Positions 1 through 5,140 of a DNA stretch of 5,140 nucleotides are shown here, one piece after another. The stretch spans positions 1-5,140 of the forward strand of contig JAACDY010000080.1 in the NCBI GenBank assembly GCA_009936675.1. Direction: 5' to 3'. How positions within the stretch are numbered: position 1 is the first letter of the stretch; each line of letters starts with the position of its first letter. The position numbers were made by a program, and so were the translations under genes. The notes below the pieces were generated by a model. It ran no database searches. It saw nothing but the letters and a program-made list of their open reading frames with translations, and had not been told where the DNA came from. This DNA comes from Bacteroidota bacterium. Lineage in GTDB: Bacteria; Bacteroidota; Bacteroidia; Flavobacteriales; Flavobacteriaceae.

Positions 1-105
1 AGTATCTCGTTGCAGAATAATAAATTTCATAATAATTGAATCAGAACTACATACAATAAACCTTTAATAAATTCGTTAACAAAATAAAGATTTAAGATAT
101 TCAAT

Positions 106-1425
106 ATGAAAAGTTTAATTTACTTAAAAGTATTTCTGATAGTTTTTTTGTTATCAAAAAAAGTTGCTTCCCAAACTCCTAATAATCCATGGTCAATTGG
201 TATTGGTGCTAACACTGTTCAAGTTTTAGATGAATCAGTAGAATCAAAATATGGCTTTGGTCCATCAGTTCATATTGGTAGGTATCTAGGAGCTGGATTT
301 TCGATTGGAGCGAATTATGGTATCAATAAATTTAAAATAGACGATATAAATACTGATTTTACTTCAGTGGATGCTTTTTTAAAATTTAATTTCTCATCAA
401 AAAAATTCTCTCCCTATTTAATCGGTGGTTACGGATTATCCGATTTTGGTAAAAAACTTACTTTTGAGGGGGTTTTTAAGTCATTAGGTGCAGGAAGAAC
501 GATTCATGGTGGTCTTGGGTTTGATATTTCAATCACTAATAAAATAAGTTTAAATATCAGATCAGTTTACAGGATATCTGAGGAAAAAGGGACATATAAC
601 CATCTTCAGCACATGGTAGGTTTTAATTATAATTTTGGTCAAGGTGATTCAGATAAGGATGGAATACCAGATAAAAAAGATGCATGTCCAGATGAACCAG
701 GTCTGAAAGAATTTAATGGATGTCCTGACACAGACGGCGATAAAATTCCTGACAATAAAGACAATTGTCCTGAGGAATTTGGAACCGAGATTATGAATGG
801 TTGTCCTGACAGCGATGGTGATGGTGTTGCAGACAATGAAGACGAATGCCCGGATCAAGAGGGATTGGTTGAATTGAATGGTTGCCCTGACAGCGATGGC
901 GACGGTGTGGCAGATAAAGATGACGAATGTCCTGATGAGGCAGGTGCAGAGGGAAATAAGGGTTGTCCATGGCCAGATACTGACGGTGATGGAGTAAGTG
1001 ATGATGTTGATGCCTGTCTAGAAGAGGCTGGAACTGCAGAAAATAGGGGTTGTCCCGAACTCTCCAATGAAGTAGTTCAAACCATTAATGAATTGGCAAC
1101 CAAAATTAATTTTGCAGCAGGTACCGATCGGATTCAGGGTAAAAAAGTAATGAATTCCTTGAATGAAATCAATAAATTACTCGATGAAAACCCCGATGGT
1201 AGTTTGGTGATTGAAGGTCATACTTCGAGCGATGGTGAGGCTGAGGCCAATCTTGCACTGTCTCAAAATCGTGCAGCCGCTGTAAAAGCATTTTTAGTCA
1301 ATTTGGGTGTCAATCCCGACCGACTGAAAACCGAAGGTTATGGTGAGGAAAGGCCCATTGCAGACAACGAAACCCCAGAGGGCAGAGCCTTAAACAGAAG
1401 GGTACAATTCAGAACAGAATTTTAG
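106..1425 (+). CDS. OmpA-family outer membrane protein: beta-barrel, TSP3 repeats, C-terminal peptidoglycan-binding domain
   Basis: This 439-residue protein is predicted to sit in the outer membrane and bind peptidoglycan. Residues 1-22 form a signal peptide: a Lys near the N-terminus, a hydrophobic core (LIYLKVFLIVFLL) and a likely cut after VAS. Residues about 24-178 look like a small beta-barrel, with alternating Gly/aromatic strands such as GFGPSVHIGRY and the closing strand HMVGFNYNFG. Residues 181-317 hold five Asp-rich TSP3-type repeats with ten cysteines, expected to bind calcium and act as a rigid spacer. Residues about 331-439 are an OmpA domain (GHTSSDG, LSQNRAAAV, GYGEERP, GRALNRRVQF). 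Arg389 matches the family's diaminopimelate-binding Arg, but Ser374 replaces the usual Asp. The ATG at 106 is chosen because an in-frame stop lies at 85-87 and the signal peptide follows directly. The leader is A-rich with no Shine-Dalgarno sequence, as is usual in this phylum. Domain calls are firm; the exact role (structural porin-like protein or adhesin) is unknown. Confidence 0.93.
   Translation: MKSLIYLKVFLIVFLLSKKVASQTPNNPWSIGIGANTVQVLDESVESKYGFGPSVHIGRYLGAGFSIGANYGINKFKIDDINTDFTSVDAFLKFNFSSKKFSPYLIGGYGLSDFGKKLTFEGVFKSLGAGRTIHGGLGFDISITNKISLNIRSVYRISEEKGTYNHLQHMVGFNYNFGQGDSDKDGIPDKKDACPDEPGLKEFNGCPDTDGDKIPDNKDNCPEEFGTEIMNGCPDSDGDGVADNEDECPDQEGLVELNGCPDSDGDGVADKDDECPDEAGAEGNKGCPWPDTDGDGVSDDVDACLEEAGTAENRGCPELSNEVVQTINELATKINFAAGTDRIQGKKVMNSLNEINKLLDENPDGSLVIEGHTSSDGEAEANLALSQNRAAAVKAFLVNLGVNPDRLKTEGYGEERPIADNETPEGRALNRRVQFRTEF
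646..1056 (+). repeat. Five tandem 81-bp (27-residue) TSP3-type repeats inside the OmpA-like gene
   Basis: Five coding repeats begin at residues 181, 208, 235, 262 and 291 of the OmpA-like protein. Each follows the pattern D-x-D-x-D-x-(I/V)-x-D, then Cys, then Cys-Pro twelve residues later. The cysteines are at 194/206, 221/233, 248/260, 275/287 and 304/316. The period is exactly 27 residues for the first four units. The fifth is displaced by an inserted Trp-Pro (289-290) and reads CLEE where the others read CPD or CPE. At DNA level units 3 and 4 are the most alike, sharing the start GACAGCGATGG at 808 and 889. TSP3 units bind calcium through the Asp side chains; whether the paired cysteines form disulfides here is inference. 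Confidence 0.9.
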
Positions 1426-1430
1426 GAAAC

Positions 1431-1456
1431 AAAAAAGGGGCGAAAGCCCCTTTTTT
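1431..1456. terminator. Bidirectional intrinsic terminator between convergent genes
   Basis: The two 11-nt arms AAAAAAGGGGC (1431-1441) and GCCCCTTTTTT (1446-1456) are perfectly complementary around a GAAA loop (1442-1445). The plus-strand RNA has a C(GAAA)G GNRA tetraloop, and each strand ends in six T's after five G:C pairs, so the hairpin can work as a Rho-independent terminator for both the OmpA-like gene and rpe. It begins 6 bp after the OmpA-like stop codon. Its left-pointing arm overlaps the first two bases of the rpe TAA stop (1457-1455). Confidence 0.92.
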
Positions 1457-2108
1457 AATGAATATTTTTTAAGCTTGAGATGGTCTCTATTGGGTTTTTG
1501 GAGGAAAAGACAAAACTTCCTGCCACCAAAGCATTTGCACCACATTCAATCAGTTTTTTCGCATTTTGGTTGGTAACCCCTCCATCAATTTCAATCTGAG
1601 TGGAGGCTTCAGCCTTTTTTATGATGTCGCTCAGTTTTTTTATTTTTTCATAAGTTGATTCTATAAAACTTTGCCCACCAAAGCCTGGATTGACGCTCAT
1701 CAAACAAACTAAGTCAATCTCATTGATAATGGGTTCCAGCAAATCAACCGCTGTATGAGGATTAAGGGCGACCCCAGCCTTCATACCCTTACTTTTAATA
1801 GATTGTAGGGTTCGGTGAAGGGGGGTGGAGGCTTCGTAATGCACGGTGAGTATATCACTTCCCAAGGCTGCAAAAGTTTCAATATAGCGCTCAGGTTGGA
1901 CAATCATTAAATGCACGTCTAAGGGCTTCTTAGCATGCGCAGCAATGGACTTGAGTACTGGCATACCAAAAGAGATATTCGGAACAAAAACCCCATCCAT
2001 CACATCGATGTGAAACCAATCGGCTTCACTCGTATTGACCATTTTACAGTCACGTTCAAGATTTCCGAAATCTGCCGCCAGTAGCGAGGTAGCAATAATG
2101 CTTTCCAT
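1455..2108 (-). CDS. rpe: Ribulose-phosphate 3-epimerase
   Basis: This cytosolic TIM-barrel enzyme interconverts D-ribulose 5-phosphate and D-xylulose 5-phosphate in the non-oxidative pentose phosphate pathway. At 217 residues it is full length for the family. All expected motifs are visible: SLLAADF at 8-14, FHIDVMDGVFVPN at 32-44, DVHLMI at 64-69, MSVNPGFGGQSF at 137-148, IEIDGGV at 172-178 and the phosphate-loop AGSFVF at 196-201. His33, Asp35, His66 and Asp175 match the metal ligands, and Asp35 and Asp175 are the acid/base pair. Thr7 stands where many homologues have Pro. The ATG lies 15 bp after the rpoD stop codon, with no Shine-Dalgarno sequence and no room for a promoter, so it is most likely translated from an rpoD-rpe transcript. 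The gene ends in the shared hairpin at 1431-1456. Confidence 0.97.
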   Translation of the reverse strand: MESIIATSLLAADFGNLERDCKMVNTSEADWFHIDVMDGVFVPNISFGMPVLKSIAAHAKKPLDVHLMIVQPERYIETFAALGSDILTVHYEASTPLHRTLQSIKSKGMKAGVALNPHTAVDLLEPIINEIDLVCLMSVNPGFGGQSFIESTYEKIKKLSDIIKKAEASTQIEIDGGVTNQNAKKLIECGANALVAGSFVFSSKNPIETISSLKNIH

Positions 2109-2123
2109 TAGGAATAGTTCAAT

Positions 2124-2987
2124 TTAACCCAAGTAAGTCTTTAAGATCTTGCTTCGTGAGGTGTGTTTGAGCCTTCGGATGGCCTTTTCTTTTATCTGTC
2201 TAACCCTTTCACGGGTTAAATCAAAGGTTTCTCCGATCTCTTCCAAAGTCATGGCGTGCTGGTTACCCAGACCAAAATAGAGCCTTACCACATCTGCCTC
2301 TCTGGGGGTTAAGGTCTCCAAAGCCCTTTCGATCTCAGTTCTTAGAGATTCATGCAAAAGAGTTTTGTCGGGGTTTGGAGATTCACCACTGTTCAATACA
2401 TCGTAAAGGTTGGAGTCTTCTCCTTCGACTAGGGGAGCGTCCATGGATACATGTCTCCCAGAGTTTTTAAGTGACTCTTTTACGTCATTGATGGTCATGT
2501 CTAACTCCTTAGCTATTTCTTCAGCAGAAGGCGCTCTTTCGTGAGCCTGCTCCAAGAAGGCATAGGTTTTATTGATTTTATTGATCGAACCAATTTTATT
2601 CAAAGGAAGTCTTACAATCCTAGATTGCTCGGCCAAGGCTTGTAAAATCGATTGTCTAATCCACCACACTGCGTAAGAAATAAACTTAAAACCACGTGTT
2701 TCATCAAAACGTTGAGCCGCCTTGATCAATCCCAAGTTTCCCTCGTTGATCAGATCGGGAAGGGTGAGTCCTTGGTTTTGATATTGTTTGGCAACAGAGA
2801 CAACGAAACGCAGGTTGGCTTTGGTCAATTTTTCCAAGGCGATCTGATCACCTGCCTTGATCCTTTGTGCCAATTCTACCTCTTCCTCGGCCGTGATTAG
2901 GTCTACCTTGCCAATCTCTTGAAGGTATTTGTCAAGGGAAGCCGTTTCACGATTGGTAACCTGTTTTGTTATTTTGAGTTGTCTCAT
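2124..2987 (-). CDS. rpoD: Primary (housekeeping) RNA polymerase sigma factor, Bacteroidota type
   Basis: This 287-residue sigma-70 family protein directs RNA polymerase to housekeeping promoters. Region 1.2 spans about residues 16-48 (SLDKYLQEIGKVDLIT onward). Region 2 spans about 54-124, including NLRFVVSVAKQY, the core-binding LPDLINEGNLGLIKA (76-90) and the -10-reading and melting segment FKFISYAVWWIRQSI (100-114). Region 3 follows at about 128-205. Region 4 spans about 218-276, with the helix-turn-helix TLEEIGETFDLTRERVRQIK (247-266). Region 1.1 and the long non-conserved insert of E. coli sigma-70 are absent; this short form is normal for Bacteroidota, whose primary sigma reads TTTG/TAnnTTTG-like promoters. 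The start MRQLKIT is the usual N-terminus of this form. An alternative sigma is unlikely because region 1.2 and the complete RpoD-type region 2.4 are present. It lies 65 bp after pnp and 15 bp before rpe. Confidence 0.96.
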   Translation of the reverse strand: MRQLKITKQVTNRETASLDKYLQEIGKVDLITAEEEVELAQRIKAGDQIALEKLTKANLRFVVSVAKQYQNQGLTLPDLINEGNLGLIKAAQRFDETRGFKFISYAVWWIRQSILQALAEQSRIVRLPLNKIGSINKINKTYAFLEQAHERAPSAEEIAKELDMTINDVKESLKNSGRHVSMDAPLVEGEDSNLYDVLNSGESPNPDKTLLHESLRTEIERALETLTPREADVVRLYFGLGNQHAMTLEEIGETFDLTRERVRQIKEKAIRRLKHTSRSKILKTYLG

Positions 2988-2999
2988 GAAAATTATTAG

Positions 3000-3032
3000 T
3001 TTACATATCTTTATACGTTAAAAAATCAAAAA
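3000..3032 (-). promoter_or_regulatory. Weak candidate Bacteroidota-type promoter ahead of rpoD
   Basis: In the 65-bp pnp-rpoD gap the minus strand reads TTTTTG (3032-3027), then 19 nt, then TATGTAAA (3007-3000). The TTG, the spacing and the TA plus one T fit the Bacteroidota -33 TTTG / -7 TAnnTTTG pattern only in part. Transcription would start only a few bases before the rpoD ATG at 2987, giving a near-leaderless mRNA. No hairpin terminator for pnp is visible in the gap, so read-through from pnp is an equally good way to express rpoD. Confidence 0.2.
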
Positions 3033-3052
3033 TGTTACATCCGAGGCCTTAT

Positions 3053-5140
3053 TTATTCGTTTCGAGGTTTTTTATCCCTTTCAGGCCTTGGTAATAAGGC
3101 TTTTCTCGAAACTTTTTCTTTTCTTGTTCTGGAGTCAATTCCAAAGTATTTTACTTCAATAATATCTCCTAAATTAACGACATCAGTTACATTTTCAGTT
3201 CGTTCCCAGGCAAGTTCACTTACATGTAATAAGACTTCATTCCCTGGTGCTTCTGTATATTCAACTACAGCTCCAAAGTCAAGTGTTTTGATGACTTTGA
3301 CTTCGTAAGAGTTTCCAACTATTGGCTTGAAGGTAACAGAATCTATTTTAGCTTCGACCATAGCAATACCATCAGGAGATGTTCCTAAGATTTCAATTAT
3401 TCCTTCTTCTGTAACAGGATCTTCCGTGACTACAATAGTACAGCCAGATTCTTTTTGAAGCTCTTGAATTACTTTACCTCCAGGACCAATTATCGCTCCA
3501 ATGAATTCGTTTGGAATACGTCTGTTGATCATTTTTGGTGCATGAGCTTTTACACATTCATTGGGTTGATCTATGGTTTCGACGAGTTTGTCGAGTATAT
3601 GTAATCGACCTTCACGCGCTTGCTTTAGTGCTTTGACCAAAATCTCATAGGATAACCCTTTGATTTTGATGTCCATTTGACAAGCGGTAATTCCTTCAGA
3701 AGTTCCAGTAACTTTAAAATCCATATCTCCAAGATGATCTTCATCTCCAAGGATATCACTCAATACGGCAAAACGATCTCCATCAGAAATCAATCCCATG
3801 GCGATACCAGAAACGGGTCTTTTCATTTTGATACCTGCATCCATCAAGGCCATTGTTCCAGAACACACCGTGGCCATAGAAGATGATCCATTTGATTCCA
3901 AAACTTCGCTAACCACTCTTACAGTATAAGGGCAATCGTCGGGGATCATCCCTTTAAGACCTCTTTGCGCCAGATTACCGTGTCCCACTTCGCGCCTTGA
4001 AGTTCCTCTTAGAGGACGGGCTTCTCCTGTACAAAAGGGAGGAAAGTTGTAATGCAAATAAAATCTTTCTTCTCCTTCATAGGAGGGCATATCAATTTGA
4101 TTTGATTCTCTAGAAGTTCCCAAAGTTACGGTAGCAAGTGCCTGAGTTTCTCCACGAGTAAATATGGAGGAACCGTGGGTGGAGGGCAGGTAATCTACCT
4201 CACACCAAATCGGTCTGATCTCATCGGTTTTTCTACCATCTAAACGCATTCCTTCACTCAATACCAATTCTCTTACCGCTTCTTTTTGGGCTTTGCCAAA
4301 GTATTTGCTTATCAAATCGCCGTTTTCTTCAAGTTCTTCTTCTGAGAAAGTAGCTTTGATTTCATCTTTTATTTCACTAAAGGCCAGACTGCGTTCGGCT
4401 TTTCCAGTGCCTTTTTTGGCGATGGCATAGCATTTGTCATAGGCAGCATCGTGAATTTGCTTTTGTAGCTCTTCGTTTTCTTCTTCTTGGTCGTATTCGC
4501 GTGCTTCTTTTCTACCAAAGGCATCCGCCAATTTCATTTGTGCATCAATTTGATCCTTGATGGCCTCGTGTGCAAATTTGATGGCGTCGGCCATCTCTTC
4601 TTCACTACACTCGTCCATCTCACCTTCTACCATCATAACTGAATCTGCAGAGGCTCCCACGATCATATCTATATCGGAAGTTTCTAATTGAGCACGACTT
4701 GGGTTGATGATGAATTCTCCGTCTACTCGGGCAACTCTAGCCTCGGAAATAGGACATTCAAATGGAAAATCACTCAATTGAATGGCGGCAGAAGCGGCTA
4801 GTCCAGCTAAGGCATCGGGCATTACATTTTCGTCATGAGACATTAATTGAATCATCACCTGAACTTCATTGTGATAGTCTTTTGGGAAAAGAGGACGTAA
4901 AACACGATCCACAATTCTCATGGTCAATATTTCTCCATCGCTGGGTCTGGCTTCTCTTTTGAAAAAACCTCCAGGGTATCGACCTGCTGCAGCAAATTTC
5001 TCACGATAATCCACCGTTAGAGGTAAAAAGTCAACATTACCGGAATGGTAGTTGGAAACTACTGTACACAAAAGCATACAGTTTCCCATTTGTACGACTA
5101 CGGAGCCGTGAGCCTGTTTGGCCAGCTTACCTGTTTCTAA
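3053..5140 (-). CDS. pnp: Polyribonucleotide nucleotidyltransferase (PNPase), 5' end outside window
   Basis: PNPase degrades RNA 3' to 5' by phosphorolysis, releasing nucleoside diphosphates, as a cytosolic trimer. The window shows 695 residues. The reading frame stays open to the edge (LETGKLAKQAHGSVVVQ before MGNCMLL), so the Met at 5089 is internal and roughly 15-20 N-terminal residues are missing. Visible numbering from the edge: first RNase PH domain about 1-147, with FFKREARPSDGE at 59-70; helical linker about 165-275; second RNase PH domain about 295-480. In the latter, GSSSM (418-422) is the phosphate-binding loop, and Asp468, Asp474 and Lys476 in DEDHLGDMDFK match the E. coli catalytic residues Asp486, Asp492 and Lys494. 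A KH domain follows (about 539-597, GPGG loop at 553-556), then an S1 domain (about 607-685) and a short charged tail RPERDKKPRNE. Both RNA-binding domains are intact. Its upstream neighbour is not visible; rpsO is common in many bacteria. Confidence 0.96.
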   Translation of the reverse strand, partial: LETGKLAKQAHGSVVVQMGNCMLLCTVVSNYHSGNVDFLPLTVDYREKFAAAGRYPGGFFKREARPSDGEILTMRIVDRVLRPLFPKDYHNEVQVMIQLMSHDENVMPDALAGLAASAAIQLSDFPFECPISEARVARVDGEFIINPSRAQLETSDIDMIVGASADSVMMVEGEMDECSEEEMADAIKFAHEAIKDQIDAQMKLADAFGRKEAREYDQEEENEELQKQIHDAAYDKCYAIAKKGTGKAERSLAFSEIKDEIKATFSEEELEENGDLISKYFGKAQKEAVRELVLSEGMRLDGRKTDEIRPIWCEVDYLPSTHGSSIFTRGETQALATVTLGTSRESNQIDMPSYEGEERFYLHYNFPPFCTGEARPLRGTSRREVGHGNLAQRGLKGMIPDDCPYTVRVVSEVLESNGSSSMATVCSGTMALMDAGIKMKRPVSGIAMGLISDGDRFAVLSDILGDEDHLGDMDFKVTGTSEGITACQMDIKIKGLSYEILVKALKQAREGRLHILDKLVETIDQPNECVKAHAPKMINRRIPNEFIGAIIGPGGKVIQELQKESGCTIVVTEDPVTEEGIIEILGTSPDGIAMVEAKIDSVTFKPIVGNSYEVKVIKTLDFGAVVEYTEAPGNEVLLHVSELAWERTENVTDVVNLGDIIEVKYFGIDSRTRKEKVSRKALLPRPERDKKPRNE

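Noticed and set aside
1..105. Possible promoter for the OmpA-like gene (TTG at 36-38 with TAAACCTT at 57-64)
   Set aside because: The -7 element matches TAnnTTTG poorly and the spacing is 18 nt. In a region this A/T-rich such a match carries little weight, though a promoter is likely somewhere here or further upstream.
143..162. Inverted repeat TTTTTTTG-TTAT-CAAAAAAA within the signal-peptide codons, with runs of seven T and seven A
   Set aside because: The stem has a single G:C pair and the runs are short. In such A/T-rich sequence they are expected by chance, so neither a terminator nor a phase-variable tract can be supported.
639..1067. Three minus-strand open frames (about 65-70 codons) with repetitive Ser/Pro/Gly-rich translations opposite the TSP3 region
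   Set aside because: They are antisense shadows of the 81-bp coding repeats. The low-complexity translation simply mirrors the Asp/Gly/Cys-Pro codons on the plus strand.
2201..2218. TAACCC/GGGTTA inverted repeat with a 6-nt loop
   Set aside because: It falls in the conserved rpoD helix-turn-helix codons, has a short stem and no T-run, so it is best explained by coding constraint.
2652..4962. Plus-strand open frames of 66-82 codons opposite rpoD and pnp (2652-2900, 3677-3886, 4762-4962)
   Set aside because: They lie wholly inside strongly conserved genes on the other strand and their translations show no recognisable domain, signal peptide or membrane segment.
5087..5089. ATG at 5089 as the pnp start codon
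   Set aside because: Conserved PNPase sequence (ETGKLAKQAHGSVVVQ) continues in frame upstream to the window edge, so this Met is internal.

Overview
The window looks like ordinary core chromosome of a Bacteroidota bacterium, probably of the Cytophagales type (lineage is inference; no rRNA gene is present). The pointers are a 287-residue primary sigma factor without region 1.1, an OmpA-family protein that joins a beta-barrel to thrombospondin type 3 (TSP3) calcium repeats and a C-terminal OmpA domain, A/T-rich leaders without Shine-Dalgarno sequences, and moderate to low GC content.

Layout: positions 1-105 are an A/T-rich upstream region with no gene. An outer membrane OmpA-like gene runs rightward (106-1425). 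Facing it, on the minus strand, is a tight three-gene set read from right to left: pnp (polynucleotide phosphorylase, 5' end cut off by the window edge), rpoD (primary sigma factor) and rpe (ribulose-phosphate 3-epimerase). The gaps are 65 bp (pnp-rpoD) and 15 bp (rpoD-rpe), so rpoD and rpe are almost certainly co-transcribed, and pnp may read through into them. The two convergent units end 29 bp apart at one perfect 11-bp GNRA-loop hairpin with a T-run on each side. It can terminate transcription in both directions and overlaps the rpe stop codon.

Function: pnp (RNA decay), rpoD (promoter recognition) and rpe (non-oxidative pentose phosphate pathway) are housekeeping genes. They share no biochemical pathway, and the link is probably growth-related co-expression. 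The OmpA-like protein is a separate envelope gene, predicted to be exported, inserted in the outer membrane and attached to peptidoglycan.

I found no mobile element, CRISPR array, tRNA, rRNA or previously undescribed system. The points worth a second look are modest: a Ser in place of the usual diaminopimelate-binding Asp in the OmpA domain, a strong base-composition step inside that gene, a regular 81-bp repeat array, and the shared bidirectional terminator.
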